From CAVQXR01 sp046330455 (GTDB lineage Bacteria; Actinomycetota; Thermoleophilia; Gaiellales; Gaiellaceae), in assembly GCA_046330455.1 (NCBI GenBank), contig JAXLSU010000001.1, positions 248,001-312,000 of the forward strand: a stretch of DNA of 64,000 bases. Direction: 5' to 3'. The position numbers and the translations under genes are program-made. Below are positions 35,355 through 44,653 of the stretch, one piece after another (within the stretch, counting starts at the first letter, position 1; every line of letters begins with the position of its first letter). The notes under the pieces were generated by a model. It searched no databases, was not told where the DNA came from, and worked only from the letters and a program-made list of their open reading frames with translations.

Positions 35355-36722
35355 ATGGCGAGATTGAAGGCACGACGGCTGCACCTGCTGCTGGCCCTGC
35401 TGGCTGCCGCGTTCGCGGTCGCCGTCGCGGGCTGCGGCGGCGGGGGCGACGAGACGACGACTCCGGCAGAGGAGCCGGCCGCGACGGAGATGGCCCCGGC
35501 CGAGGAGCCGGCGGATACCGGCGGAGCCGCGGAGACGACCGGCGGTGAGGCCCCGTCAGGCGAGCCGATCATGATCGGGATCTCGGCGGCCCAGACGGGG
35601 ATCCTGGCGCCGTATGACCTGCAGCCCGGCCAGCTCTTCCAGCTGCGCATCAAGCAGATCAACGACTCGGGAGGCGTGCTCGGCCGGCCGATCACGACCG
35701 AGTGGATCGACACGAAGACGGATCAGTCGCTCGCCGCTACCAACGCGGAGGAGCTGATCTCGAAGGGCGCCGTGGCGATCATCACCACATGTGACTTCGA
35801 CTTCTCCTTCCCGGCGACGAACGCAGCCGGCGCCCTCAACGTGCCCGCTCTCTCGCTGTGCGCGTCGTCGCCGAAGGCGGCGACCCCCGAGATCGTCGGC
35901 CCGCTTGCAGGCACGATGGGTCTCGGCTCCGATGCCGAGGGCACGGCGATGGCGGACTGGCTGAAGGCGAACAAGCCCGAGATCGAGAGCGTGTACATCT
36001 TCCGTGACGAGTCGCTCGAGTACTCGAAGGCGACGGCCGACTACTTCAAGGCGAAGTGGGAGGAGCTCGGCGGGACCGTCTGCGGCGAGGACACGTTCGT
36101 AGGCGGGCCCGACCTCGACCTCTCCTCGCAGGTGACGCGCCTGCGCGGTGCGGTCGGGAACTGTGACGCCATCTACGACGGCTCGTGGCAGCCGTACGGG
36201 TCGCAGCTGATCCGGGCGATCCGTGACGCGGGCATCGAGACGCCGATCGTCACGAACGCCTCGGTCAACGGCACGCTCACCACGGAGGTCGCCGGTAAGG
36301 TGTCGAACTTCTGGGCGCTCGGCTTCGCCTGCCTACCGACCTACTGCGAGGGCACGCAGTCGCAGTCGGTCGTCGACATCGCCGCGGCGTTCGAGGCCGA
36401 GTACGGCGAGCCGATCGGCAGCCACTTTGCGCTGCCCGGCTGGACGCTCGCCGACGCGCTCGTGGCCGCGATCGAACAGGCCGGCTCCACGGACGGCCCG
36501 GCGATCGCGGAGGCGCTCTTCGGCGGTGGTGTCCAGATCGACTTCTACGGCAGCCCGATGGCGTTCACCGAGGTCTGCCACCGGCCCCAGCCTGCGGCCT
36601 TCTCCGTCGAGGAGTGGCAGAACGGCGTGAACACGCAGATCGGGACCGCGACCGTCAGCTCGATTCCCGACATCGGCGACGGGAACCCGTGCGCCGGTAC
36701 GCCCCCTCCGGCGGGCGGCTAG
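35355..36722 (+). CDS. Branched-chain-amino-acid-type ABC transporter substrate-binding lipoprotein
   Basis: 455 aa. The signal peptide ends AVAVAGC with lipobox Cys27, followed by an acidic linker. A type-1 periplasmic-binding domain follows: IMIGISAAQTGILAPYDLQP, INDSGGVLGRPI and a second lobe with VYIFRDESLEYSKATADYFK. It captures the substrate outside the membrane for the LivGFHM genes that follow. The ATG has AGGAAAGGA directly upstream. Genomic context points to amides or ureides rather than amino acids, by inference. Confidence 0.92.
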   Translation: MARLKARRLHLLLALLAAAFAVAVAGCGGGGDETTTPAEEPAATEMAPAEEPADTGGAAETTGGEAPSGEPIMIGISAAQTGILAPYDLQPGQLFQLRIKQINDSGGVLGRPITTEWIDTKTDQSLAATNAEELISKGAVAIITTCDFDFSFPATNAAGALNVPALSLCASSPKAATPEIVGPLAGTMGLGSDAEGTAMADWLKANKPEIESVYIFRDESLEYSKATADYFKAKWEELGGTVCGEDTFVGGPDLDLSSQVTRLRGAVGNCDAIYDGSWQPYGSQLIRAIRDAGIETPIVTNASVNGTLTTEVAGKVSNFWALGFACLPTYCEGTQSQSVVDIAAAFEAEYGEPIGSHFALPGWTLADALVAAIEQAGSTDGPAIAEALFGGGVQIDFYGSPMAFTEVCHRPQPAAFSVEEWQNGVNTQIGTATVSSIPDIGDGNPCAGTPPPAGG

Positions 36723-36741
36723 GCAAGGGCGAACGAGACCC

Positions 36742-37509
36742 ATGACTGACGCCGTCGACGGCTCGGGCGCTGCGAAGCTCCACGTGGAGGGAGTCCGCGT
36801 GCACTTCGAGGGCGTCCGGGCCGTCGACGGCGTCGACCTGACCCTCGAGCGGGGTCGGATCATGGGCCTGATCGGCCCGAACGGGGCCGGCAAGACGACC
36901 TTCATGAACGCGGTCAGCGGCTTCGTCCCCCTGACGGGCGGCAGGATCGTGCTCGACGGGACCGACGTCACCGGCTGGCCGCCCGAGAAGGTGGTGAAGC
37001 TCGGGCTCGGCCGGACGTTCCAGGACGTCGCGACCTTCCCCGATCTGACCGTGTTCGAGAATGTCGAGCTGGGTGCGCTCGGCGCCGGCCTCGGCCGGCG
37101 CCTGGCGCGCCAGCGGGCGACCGAGCTGATCGAGCAGCTCGGGCTCGGGCGCCTTGCGCGGTCGTATGCGTCCGCGCTGCCCCACGGCGACGAGCGCCTG
37201 CTGGGCATCGCCCGCGCGGTCGCGCTCAATCCGAAGTTCCTGCTCCTCGACGAGCCCGGCGCGGGGCTCGACGACAACGAGAGCGCCGCGCTGACGAGGA
37301 CGATCGCCCGGATCCGGGACGAGCTCGGCTGCGGGGTGCTGCTCGTCGAGCACGACATGCGCGTGATCTTCGGCGTCTGCGAGCAGATCCAGGTGCTCGA
37401 CTACGGCAAGTCGATCGCGCTCGGACTTCCGGCAGAGATCGCCAAGGACCAGCTCGTGATCAAGGCCTACCTGGGCGAGAAGGGAGCGGCGGTTGCTCAG
37501 GCTGACTGA
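36742..37509 (+). CDS. Liv-type ABC transporter ATP-binding protein (LivG-like)
   Basis: 255 aa. Walker A is GLIGPNGAGKTT, the signature region ALPHGDERLLGIARAVALNP (the usual LSGGQ is altered to PHGDE, as is common in LivG proteins), Walker B FLLLDEPGAGLDDNE and switch LLVEHDM. The CDS overlaps livF by 17 bp. It is part of the complete importer from 35355 to 40271. Confidence 0.93.
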   Translation: MTDAVDGSGAAKLHVEGVRVHFEGVRAVDGVDLTLERGRIMGLIGPNGAGKTTFMNAVSGFVPLTGGRIVLDGTDVTGWPPEKVVKLGLGRTFQDVATFPDLTVFENVELGALGAGLGRRLARQRATELIEQLGLGRLARSYASALPHGDERLLGIARAVALNPKFLLLDEPGAGLDDNESAALTRTIARIRDELGCGVLLVEHDMRVIFGVCEQIQVLDYGKSIALGLPAEIAKDQLVIKAYLGEKGAAVAQAD

Positions 37510-38215
37510 CGTCTGGATCCACTACGGCCGGATCGCCGCCGTCCAGGGGCTCACGATCGAGGTTGCAGAGGGCGAGTTCGTCGGCGTCGTCGGGCACAAC
37601 GGCGCCGGCAAGACGACGACCCTGAACACGATCGCCGGTGTGCTCAAGCCGACGTCCGGCGAGATCAGCTTCGACGGGACGTCGATCGGGGGGCTTCCGC
37701 CGGATCAGATCCTGCGAGCGGGTATCTCTCTCGTGCCGGAGAACCGGCGGATCTTCGCGCGGCTGACGGTCGGCGAGAACCTCAAGATCGGCACGACCAG
37801 CCGTGGTGACCGTGCTGCCGCCCAGGCCGACATCAACCGCATGCTCGAGCGATTTCCAGTGCTCGGAACCTACCGCGACCGTTCGGGTGCGAAGCTCTCG
37901 GGCGGCGAGCAGCAGCAGCTCGCGATCGCGCGGGCCCTACTCGCCCGGCCCAAGCTCCTGCTCCTCGACGAGCCGACGCTCGGGCTGGCACCGCTCATGG
38001 TCGACCGGGTCTTCGAGATCCTCGCCGAGCTCAAGGAAGAGGGCGTGACGATCCTGCTCGTCGAGCAGAACGCGGCCCGGACGATCGAGGTCGCCGATCA
38101 CACCTACGTGCTGCGTAGCGGCGGGCGGATCGAGTTCCACGGCACCGCCGAGGAGCTCGGCAAGATCGCGGATTTCGAGTCGGCCTACATCGGCATGGGG
38201 CAGGCCGTTCAGTGA
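37493..38215 (+). CDS. Liv-type ABC transporter ATP-binding protein (LivF-like)
   Basis: 240 aa. Walker A is GVVGHNGAGKTT, signature LSGGEQQQLAIARALLARPK, Walker B LLLLDEPTLGLAP, switch ILLVEQNA. The TTG start at 37493 lies inside livG and gives the standard N-terminus (LRLTDVWIHYGRIAAVQGLT), with GGAGCGG upstream. It pairs with LivG as the ATPase heterodimer. Confidence 0.92.
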   Translation: MLRLTDVWIHYGRIAAVQGLTIEVAEGEFVGVVGHNGAGKTTTLNTIAGVLKPTSGEISFDGTSIGGLPPDQILRAGISLVPENRRIFARLTVGENLKIGTTSRGDRAAAQADINRMLERFPVLGTYRDRSGAKLSGGEQQQLAIARALLARPKLLLLDEPTLGLAPLMVDRVFEILAELKEEGVTILLVEQNAARTIEVADHTYVLRSGGRIEFHGTAEELGKIADFESAYIGMGQAVQ

Positions 38216-39150
38216 GCACCGGCATCCAGTACGTGATCGACGGAATCGCCTTCGGGAGCCTCTTTGCGCTGATGGCGCTCGGCCTCGCGCTCCTCTTCTC
38301 GGTCATGGGGCTCATGAACTTCGCCTACGGCGAGCTGATCATGGCCGGCGGCTTCACCATGTACTACACACGTGGTTACGGCTGGGTCGCCATGGTCGTG
38401 ATCACGGTCGCCGTGGTCGTCGTGCTCTCGGTGCTCATGGAGCTCATCGCCTTCCGGCCCCTGCGCAACGCCTCGCCGATCACGCTGCTCATCTCCTCGT
38501 TCGCCGTCAGCTACGGGCTCCAGCAGCTCGGCTGGATGACGGTCGGCAAGGGGCCGCAGAAGGGCGTCGAGCCGTACCCGTGGCTGACCGTCCAGATGGA
38601 CATCGGCGGCGTCCTCGTCTCGCGCCTCGCGATCCTGACGATCTGCGTGACGGTCCTGCTCCTGATCGGGATGACGATGCTCCTGAAACGGACGACGCTC
38701 GGGATGCAGCTCCGGGCGTCGACCGAGGATTTCCACATGGCCCAGCTCGTCGGCGTGCGGGCCAACTACGTGATCTCGGCGGCCTTCGCGATCACCGGCT
38801 TCCTCGCCGCGGCGGTGGCGCTCCTCTACCTGCTGCGGACCGGCTCGATCGACCCCGAGCTCGGCCGCGGGCCGCTTCTCATCGCCTTCGTCGGCGCCGT
38901 GATCGGCGGGCTCGGCAGCCTGCCGGGCGCCGCGCTCGGCGGCTTCGTGCTCGGCGTGGTCATCAACGTGCTCCAGGCGGCGCTGCCCACGAAGCTGGCG
39001 AGTCACACGACGATGTTCGCCTTCCTGCTCGTGATCGCGATCCTCGTGCTTCGCCCCGACGGTCTGATCACGGTCAGGCTCGGGTTCGTCTCCGCCGCCT
39101 GGAAGCGGCTCCGCGGCCCGTCTCAGGCGACCGAGGGAGCTGGATCGTGA
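38212..39150 (+). CDS. Liv-type ABC transporter permease (LivH-like)
   Basis: A 312-aa membrane protein with about eight helices. The N-terminal GIQYVIDGIAFGSLFALMAL and MGLMNFAYGELIMAGGF are hallmarks of LivH. The coupling loop TTLGMQLRASTEDFHMAQLV is followed by GVRANYVISAAFAITGFLAA. The GTG start overlaps the livF stop, and its stop overlaps the livM start. Confidence 0.94.
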   Translation: MSTGIQYVIDGIAFGSLFALMALGLALLFSVMGLMNFAYGELIMAGGFTMYYTRGYGWVAMVVITVAVVVVLSVLMELIAFRPLRNASPITLLISSFAVSYGLQQLGWMTVGKGPQKGVEPYPWLTVQMDIGGVLVSRLAILTICVTVLLLIGMTMLLKRTTLGMQLRASTEDFHMAQLVGVRANYVISAAFAITGFLAAAVALLYLLRTGSIDPELGRGPLLIAFVGAVIGGLGSLPGAALGGFVLGVVINVLQAALPTKLASHTTMFAFLLVIAILVLRPDGLITVRLGFVSAAWKRLRGPSQATEGAGS

Positions 39151-40271
39151 ACGGGCCCGGCCTCACCGAGGTGTTGCGCCGGATCTGGGTGCCGCTCTTC
39201 CTGTGTGGCGCGATCGTCGTCAGCTGGCTGGTCGTCCAGGGGCTGGGCAACACCGTCTACACGCGCACCGCCGTGCTGATGTTTCTGCTCCTGATCATCG
39301 TGCTCGGCCTGCAGATGTTCAGCGGCAACTCGGGCGTGCTCTCGTTCGGTCACATCGCGTTCATGTCGGTCGGCGCCTACACGTCAGCACTGCTCTCGAT
39401 CCCCGAGGAGGTGAAGGAGTTCACGTTCCTCGACATGCCCGGGTTCCTGCGGTCGTGGGTCTTCCCGGCCGAGCTCGGGTGGTTCGCAGCGACGCTCGCC
39501 GGCGCGGGCTTCGCGCTCGTGATCGCGATCCTCGTCGCCCCGGCGATCGTCCGCCTCGCCGGTGTCCAGGCGGGCATCGGCACGCTCGCACTGCTCGTGA
39601 TCGTGAACGTGTTCACGATCCAGACGGAGTCGATCACCCGCGGATCCAGCACGATGATCGGCGTTCCCGGAACCACGACCCTGCTCCAGGTGATGGTCTG
39701 GTCGCTCGTGTTCGTGGTGGTCGCGTATGCGTTCCAGCAGTCCCGGTACGGCCTGCAGCTGCGGGCAGCCCGGGAGAACGAGCGCGCGGCACGATCGGTC
39801 GGCGTTCGCGTTCCGATGGCGCGGGCGATCGCCTGGACGCTCTCGGGCTTCGTCGTCGGCGTCGCGGGCGCCCTGTACGGACACTTCTACGTCACGTTCG
39901 CTCCCGGCGACTTCTACTTCAACATCACGTTCCTGACGATCGCGATGCTCGTCGTCGGGGGGATGACGAGCGTCACCGGTGCCGTCGTCGGCGTCTACTT
40001 CCTGATGTTCGTGCGCGAGCTGTTCCGCCGCTGGGAGGTCGACGGCTTCGCCGGAGTGACGCCGCCCTCCGGGACAGCGAATCTCGTGCTCGCCGCCGTG
40101 CTGCTCGCGACGCTGGTCCTCCGGCCCAAGGGGATCACGGCCGGCAGGGAGATCAGCTGGCCGGGGGACTGGACGATGCCCCGATTCCTGCGCCGGCACC
40201 GCGCGCCGAGCACCGAGCCGGTCGCGAAACCCGACACGGCCGGCGAGACCCCCGCCGCGCCGCCCGAGTAG
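39147..40271 (+). CDS. Liv-type ABC transporter permease (LivM-like)
   Basis: A 374-aa membrane protein with about nine helices. LQMFSGNSGVLSFGHIAFMS and AYTSALL form the conserved LivM start. The cytoplasmic loop GLQLRAARENERAARSVGVR contacts the ATPase. The C-terminal tail of about 50 residues is polar and Pro-rich. It is the last gene of the hyu-liv run and converges on the NTF2-like gene with 9 bases between stops. Confidence 0.94.
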   Translation: MNGPGLTEVLRRIWVPLFLCGAIVVSWLVVQGLGNTVYTRTAVLMFLLLIIVLGLQMFSGNSGVLSFGHIAFMSVGAYTSALLSIPEEVKEFTFLDMPGFLRSWVFPAELGWFAATLAGAGFALVIAILVAPAIVRLAGVQAGIGTLALLVIVNVFTIQTESITRGSSTMIGVPGTTTLLQVMVWSLVFVVVAYAFQQSRYGLQLRAARENERAARSVGVRVPMARAIAWTLSGFVVGVAGALYGHFYVTFAPGDFYFNITFLTIAMLVVGGMTSVTGAVVGVYFLMFVRELFRRWEVDGFAGVTPPSGTANLVLAAVLLATLVLRPKGITAGREISWPGDWTMPRFLRRHRAPSTEPVAKPDTAGETPAAPPE

Positions 40272-40280
40272 GCCCGGCGG

Positions 40281-40763
40281 CTACTCGTTCCAGAACGGCC
40301 GGCGCGCCCAGCCCTCCTCGAACGGGCTGATCGTCTGGAAGTCGACGCGCAGGTCGGAGATGCGCCAGACCTCCGCCTCGCGGCGATACCGGTCGGCATA
40401 GATGCCCGTGAGCCAGACCGCCTGCGGACCCTCGGGCCCCACGACCGTGCATGGCTGCCAGAGGTACCAGCGCCCCGTGGCCGTCTCCAGGTCGTCGGCG
40501 ACCTCGATGATCGGGTTGAGCATGTAGTGGAGCGCCCAGACGATCTGGCTCGAAACGCCCGCGAAGAAGGCGCGGATCGCGTCGATCCCTTCGTGGCGGC
40601 CGAATCGCTCGCCCCCGTCCCAGACCGCGTCGGCGGTGAACAACGGGCTCATGCCGTCGGGGTCGTAGCCCGTGTCGCAGACGGCCGCGTAGCGGGCCTT
40701 GAGCGCCCGGATCTCCTCGATCGCCTCGAGCCTCGCCAGCCGGATCTTCTCGTCAGCGGTCAC
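40281..40763 (-). CDS. SnoaL/NTF2-like family protein
   Basis: A 160-aa alpha+beta-barrel protein of the SnoaL_4 type. It has an N-terminal helix IRLARLEAIEEIRALKARYA, then FTADAVWDGGERFGRHEGID, and a C-terminal strand pattern ending DLRVDFQTISPFEEGWARRP. Such proteins are hydratases, isomerases or binding proteins. The GTG start lies within the amidase 3' end, with AGGAGG 7 bases upstream, so it is coupled to the amidase and may act in the same pathway. Confidence 0.82.
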   Translation of the reverse strand: MTADEKIRLARLEAIEEIRALKARYAAVCDTGYDPDGMSPLFTADAVWDGGERFGRHEGIDAIRAFFAGVSSQIVWALHYMLNPIIEVADDLETATGRWYLWQPCTVVGPEGPQAVWLTGIYADRYRREAEVWRISDLRVDFQTISPFEEGWARRPFWNE

Positions 40764-42345
40764 CCATCACCCTCCTGTCGGTCGCGGGCACGGTCACGGC
40801 GGGCGCCGGGCTTCGCGCCGGCAGCCAGCCGTAATGCTGCTCGTAGCTGCGGGCGATCGCGAGCAGCCGGGCATCCTCGAAGTGGCGGCCGACGAGCATG
40901 ACGCCGACCGGGAGCCCGTCGACATCGGCGGCCGGAACCGTCAGCGCCGGGTGGCCGGTCATGTCGGTCGGGTAGGTGTTTGCGAGCACGGCCCAGCCGC
41001 GGCCGACGCGGTCGGCAAGGCCGAGCTCGGGAGCGACCGGGTGGGGAAGGCCCGGCGTTGTCGGCAGGAGCAGCACGTCGACGTCCGCGAGCGCGCGGTC
41101 ATGGGCTGCGCGAAGCCACGGCCGCAGGTTCTGCGCCCGGGCGTACACGGCGCCCCGGTAGCGGCGCCGAAGATGTGTCCCGACGGCGAGCACGAGCTTC
41201 AGCTGGGGAGGAAGGGCTCCGGCCCGGTGCGTGAGCCCGTCTCGAAGGGCGAGCGCGAGGTCGGGCGCATAGCGGCCGGCCCAGTGGTAGCCATTGCCGC
41301 CTCCGGCCAGCAGCGCGGTCATGCCCTCGACGAACCCCGCGAACGCGATGTCCCCGCACCGGACGTGCTCCGGCAGGGAGAGCTCGACGAGCTCCGCACC
41401 GAGGGCACGCAACCGCTCGGTCGCCTCGCGTACGGCTATCCCGACGCGGTCGTCGCAGCCGACCTCCGCTCCGAACCCCTCGGCGACGACGCCGATCCGT
41501 ATCCCCCCGAGCTCGTCCGGGGCCTGCGCGACCGCCAGGCGGTAGTCGGAGGCCGGTACCTCGCGCTGGCGCGGGTCGGAGGGATGCTTGCCCGCGATCA
41601 CGCTCAGGAGCGCCGCGAGGCCCTCGACCGTCCGGGCCATCGGCCCGGCGTGGTCGAATGTCTGGTCGATTCCGGCGAGCCCGGTGTACGGGACGAGCCC
41701 GTGCGTGGGCTTCAGCCCGAGCGCTCCGCACCAGGCGGCGGGGACGCGGATGGAACCGCCCTGATCCGTCCCCACCGACAGGTCGACCCCCTCGTACCAG
41801 AGCGCGGCCGCCGAGCCGGACGACGAGCCCCCGGCCGTGCGCGTCTGGTCGAACGGGCAGAGCGTCGGCCCGTAGCAGCTCGTGTCGCCGCCACCCGAGA
41901 ACGCGAGATCGTCCATGTTCGTGATCGCGACGATGCGGCCTCCGGCGCCGAGGATTCGCTCGACGACGACGCTGTCTCGCGCGGGGACGTAGCTCTCGAG
42001 GATTCGCGACCCGCACGTCATCGGCACGCCCGCGATTGAAATCGAGTCCTTGCAGGCCACTGAGAGACCGGAGAGGGGGCCTTCGGGCTCCGACTCGACG
42101 AGACACCAGCGGACGACCGCGTTGTACGGATCCTCGCCGGGGCCCGGTTGCCTTCCCAGGTCACGCCGTGCCGGCGCCACGGCGTCGACCGCGGGCGTGC
42201 GCGGATCGGGCCCGTCGAGCCCGTCGAGCACGCCCAGGACGAGCTCCGTGAGCGCGAGGTACTCGGGGAGCTCGTCCGGCGAGATGCCAAACCCGTGCTC
42301 ACAGGCGAGCTCCTCGAGCTCCTCGGGGCGAATCCGTGGCAGCAC
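40753..42345 (-). CDS. Amidase-signature enzyme (Rhodococcus-type amide hydrolase)
   Basis: 530 aa. The Ser-cisSer-Lys triad is in place: K99 (LSVACKDSISIAGVPMTCGS), the Ser-rich loop GGSSSGSAA at 172-180, and nucleophile S198 (VGTDQGGSIRVPAAWCGALG). The DPYNA and FDHAGPMARTVEGLAALLSV segments resemble the nitrile-hydratase-linked amidases of Rhodococcus, not allophanate hydrolase, which has an extra C-terminal domain absent here. GTG 42345 is preferred because GGGAGG lies 6 bases upstream; ATG 42366 is in frame. It is divergent from the split carboxylase operon. Confidence 0.9.
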   Translation of the reverse strand: MLPRIRPEELEELACEHGFGISPDELPEYLALTELVLGVLDGLDGPDPRTPAVDAVAPARRDLGRQPGPGEDPYNAVVRWCLVESEPEGPLSGLSVACKDSISIAGVPMTCGSRILESYVPARDSVVVERILGAGGRIVAITNMDDLAFSGGGDTSCYGPTLCPFDQTRTAGGSSSGSAAALWYEGVDLSVGTDQGGSIRVPAAWCGALGLKPTHGLVPYTGLAGIDQTFDHAGPMARTVEGLAALLSVIAGKHPSDPRQREVPASDYRLAVAQAPDELGGIRIGVVAEGFGAEVGCDDRVGIAVREATERLRALGAELVELSLPEHVRCGDIAFAGFVEGMTALLAGGGNGYHWAGRYAPDLALALRDGLTHRAGALPPQLKLVLAVGTHLRRRYRGAVYARAQNLRPWLRAAHDRALADVDVLLLPTTPGLPHPVAPELGLADRVGRGWAVLANTYPTDMTGHPALTVPAADVDGLPVGVMLVGRHFEDARLLAIARSYEQHYGWLPARSPAPAVTVPATDRRVMGDR

Positions 42346-42432
42346 AGCTTCCCTCCCGGCGATCATACGGGTTGACCCTCCACTCTCGAGAAGGCAGACT
42401 CTCGGCCAACGACGAAGGAGGGCGCGACGCCG

Positions 42433-43401
42433 GTGAGCGCATCGGCCATCATCGACCGTAGCGAGGCCACCGGGGGAAAGCCGGGCGTCACCTACCGGCA
42501 GGCTGGTGATCGCGGGGTGCTCGTCGAGTTCGGCGAGATGGAGTTCGATCTGGCGCTGAACTTCCTCGTCCAGGGCCTCGACGGGGCGCTGCGCGCGATC
42601 CCGCTGGCGGGCGTGATCGAGACGGCGCCGGGCTTCCGCTCGATCCTCGTCTCGTTCGACCCGCGTGAGGTCGTCGAGCCAACGGTCGTCGCGCACCTGC
42701 GCGGGCTCTACGATCGCCTAGAGGCCGAGTCGGAGATGACGATTCCGAGCCGGCTCGTCCATCTCCCCGTCGCCTTCGACGACTCGCAGTCGCGGGCGGC
42801 CGTCGCGCGCTACATCAACACCGTGCGCAAGGACGCCCCGAACGCCGAGGGCGGCAACAACATCGATTACATGGTCCGCTACAACGGGCTCGACAACCGG
42901 GAGGAGCTGTACGAATCGGTGCTCGCGACCGAGCACTGGGCGGCCTTCATCGGCTTCTTCCCCGGCCTGCCGTTCATGTTCCCGCTCGACCCGCGCCATG
43001 CCGTCGTCGCGCCCAAGTACAACCCGACTCGCGTGTGGACGGCCGAGGGGGCCCTCGGGCTCGGCGGCCCGTGCTGGGCCATCTACCCGGTCGAGTCCGC
43101 CGGGGGCTACCAGCTCGTCGGGCGCACCCTCCCGATCTACGATCTCGCCGGGCGGAACGCGGCCTTCCGAGAGAACCCGCTGCTCCTGCGCGCTGGCGAC
43201 AGGGTGCAGTTCCGCCGGGTCGAGGAGGACGAGCTGCTCGCGCTCTTCGAGGACGTGCGCGCCGACCGGTATCGCTACCGGATCGAGGAGGGAACGTTCG
43301 ACGTCGGCGCGTTCCTGCGGTTTCGCGACGAGATCAGGGCCGAGACGGGCGAGCGGCGAAGCCGGCGCGAGGAGGCGGCGGCCTCGGTGCCGCTGCCGTG
43401 A
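42433..43401 (+). CDS. AHS1/KipI-type carboxyltransferase subunit, long urea-carboxylase form (PxpB-like)
   Basis: A 322-aa protein, about 100 residues longer than PxpB/KipI. The extra central part (RYINTVRKDAPNAEGGNNID ... YNGLDNREELYESVLATEHW) and FFPGLPFMFPLDPRHAVVAP followed by KYNPTR match the AHS1 domain inside urea/guanidine carboxylase. With AHS2 it would form the carboxyltransferase half of a biotin enzyme. GTG 42433 has GGAGG about 12 bases upstream. It is the first gene of AHS1-AHS2-BCCP-BC. Automated pipelines would probably call it 5-oxoprolinase subunit PxpB. Confidence 0.87.
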   Translation: MSASAIIDRSEATGGKPGVTYRQAGDRGVLVEFGEMEFDLALNFLVQGLDGALRAIPLAGVIETAPGFRSILVSFDPREVVEPTVVAHLRGLYDRLEAESEMTIPSRLVHLPVAFDDSQSRAAVARYINTVRKDAPNAEGGNNIDYMVRYNGLDNREELYESVLATEHWAAFIGFFPGLPFMFPLDPRHAVVAPKYNPTRVWTAEGALGLGGPCWAIYPVESAGGYQLVGRTLPIYDLAGRNAAFRENPLLLRAGDRVQFRRVEEDELLALFEDVRADRYRYRIEEGTFDVGAFLRFRDEIRAETGERRSRREEAAASVPLP

Positions 43402-43415
43402 CGGAGGTGTCGAGA

Positions 43416-44405
43416 GTGCGAAGTGCCGAGATCCTCGAGGGTGGGATCCAGACGACGGTTCAGGACTACCCGGGCCGACAGGGGATGCTCGCAAGGGGAT
43501 TCTTCCCGGCCGGCCCGATGGATCACTTCGCCCACCGGGCGGCGAACCTGCTCGCCGGCAATCCCGTGCCGGCCGCGACGCTCGAGATCACGCTCGGCGG
43601 GTTTGCGCTGCGACTCGACGGCGAGGCCACGGTCGCCGTCTGCGGCGCCGAGGCGCAGCTCACGCTCGACGGCGACGAGGCGGCGATGTGGGAGAGCCAC
43701 CGCGTCCCGGCGGGAACGGAGCTGCGACTCGGCGTCTCGCAGGGGCCCGGGTTCCGCCTTTACCTCGCGGTCTCGGGAGGGATCGACGTCGAGCCGGTAC
43801 TGGGCTCGAGGGCGACCTACACGATGGGTGCGCTCGGCGGGCTCGAGGGGCGCGGGCTGAAGAAGGGGGACGTGCTCCCGCTCGGCGAGGAACCGGCCGG
43901 GGCGCCCACCCGGCCTCGCCGGCGGCTCGGCGAGAGCGTCCGGCCCGCGTACGCGCGTGAGTGGGAGATCGAGGCGGTACGCGGCCCCCAGGCCGATCCG
44001 GACTACCTCACGGCGGCCGACATGGAGCTGTTCTTCTCGCGTACGTGGTCGGTCGATCGCAACTCGAATCGGACCGGGATCCGCCTCGAGCCCCAGCTCT
44101 TTCAGTGGGCGCGCGCGTCCGGCGGGATCGCCGGGGGGCACCCCTCCAACATCCTGGACAACAGCTACCCGGTCGGGGCCGTGAACGTGAACGGCGACCT
44201 TCCGGTCATCCTCGGCCCCGACGGGCCGACCGCCGGCGGGTTCGTCTGTGCGGCGACCGTTGCCCACGTCGGGTTCTGGAAGATCGGCCAGCTCCGGCCG
44301 GTCGGCGACCGTGTCCGCTTCCGGGAGGTAAGCGTGGAGGAGGCGAGCCGCCTCGACCGTGAGCTCGACGAGCGCCTCACCGAGGCCAGCCTGGAGGAGG
44401 TCTGA
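43416..44405 (+). CDS. AHS2/KipA-type carboxyltransferase subunit, urea-carboxylase form (PxpC-like)
   Basis: 329 aa. It begins SAEILEGGIQTTVQDYPGRQ. The motifs WSVDRNSNRTGIRLEPQLFQ, WARASGGIAGGHPSNILDNS and LPVILGPDGPTAGGFVCAAT, with FWKIGQ, are those of the urea-carboxylase AHS2 domain. It partners AHS1. GTG 43416 is chosen because GGAGG lies 8 bases upstream and the next residues match the family start; GTG 43398, overlapping the AHS1 stop, is the alternative. Its stop overlaps the carrier protein ATG. Confidence 0.88.
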   Translation: MRSAEILEGGIQTTVQDYPGRQGMLARGFFPAGPMDHFAHRAANLLAGNPVPAATLEITLGGFALRLDGEATVAVCGAEAQLTLDGDEAAMWESHRVPAGTELRLGVSQGPGFRLYLAVSGGIDVEPVLGSRATYTMGALGGLEGRGLKKGDVLPLGEEPAGAPTRPRRRLGESVRPAYAREWEIEAVRGPQADPDYLTAADMELFFSRTWSVDRNSNRTGIRLEPQLFQWARASGGIAGGHPSNILDNSYPVGAVNVNGDLPVILGPDGPTAGGFVCAATVAHVGFWKIGQLRPVGDRVRFREVSVEEASRLDRELDERLTEASLEEV

Positions 44406-44647
44406 TGGCCGAACGAACGATCCAGTCCCCGTTCCCCGGCACCTTCTATCGACGGCCGAGCCCCCAGGACGACGCGTACGTGAACGAGGGAGACCGCGTC
44501 GAGGCCGGCACCGTCGTCGCGCTCGTCGAGATCATGAAGAACTTTCACGAGATCACGGTCGAGGAGGCCGGGGTCGTCGTCCGTTTCCTCGCCGAGAACG
44601 AGGATCTCGTCGAGGCGGGCCAGGACGTTCTCGTCCTCGGCGACTGA
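44405..44647 (+). CDS. Biotin carboxyl carrier domain protein (80 aa)
   Basis: A single biotinyl domain with no Pro/Ala hinge. The lysine expected to carry biotin is K45 in VEIMKNFHEI, where the residue after Lys is Asn instead of the usual Met. The N-terminus TIQSPFPGTFYRRPSPQDDA and the mirror half GVVVRFLAENEDLVEAGQDV complete the hammerhead fold. It would shuttle carboxybiotin between the biotin carboxylase (44654) and AHS1/AHS2. Coupling is tight on the 5' side (TGATG). Confidence 0.9.
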   Translation: MAERTIQSPFPGTFYRRPSPQDDAYVNEGDRVEAGTVVALVEIMKNFHEITVEEAGVVVRFLAENEDLVEAGQDVLVLGD

Positions 44648-44653
44648 ACCGCC

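Noticed and set aside
42346..42696. Upstream extension of the amidase to 647 codons
   Set aside because: It would overlap the AHS1 gene and promoter region antisense. The strong ribosome-binding site before GTG 42345 marks the likely start.
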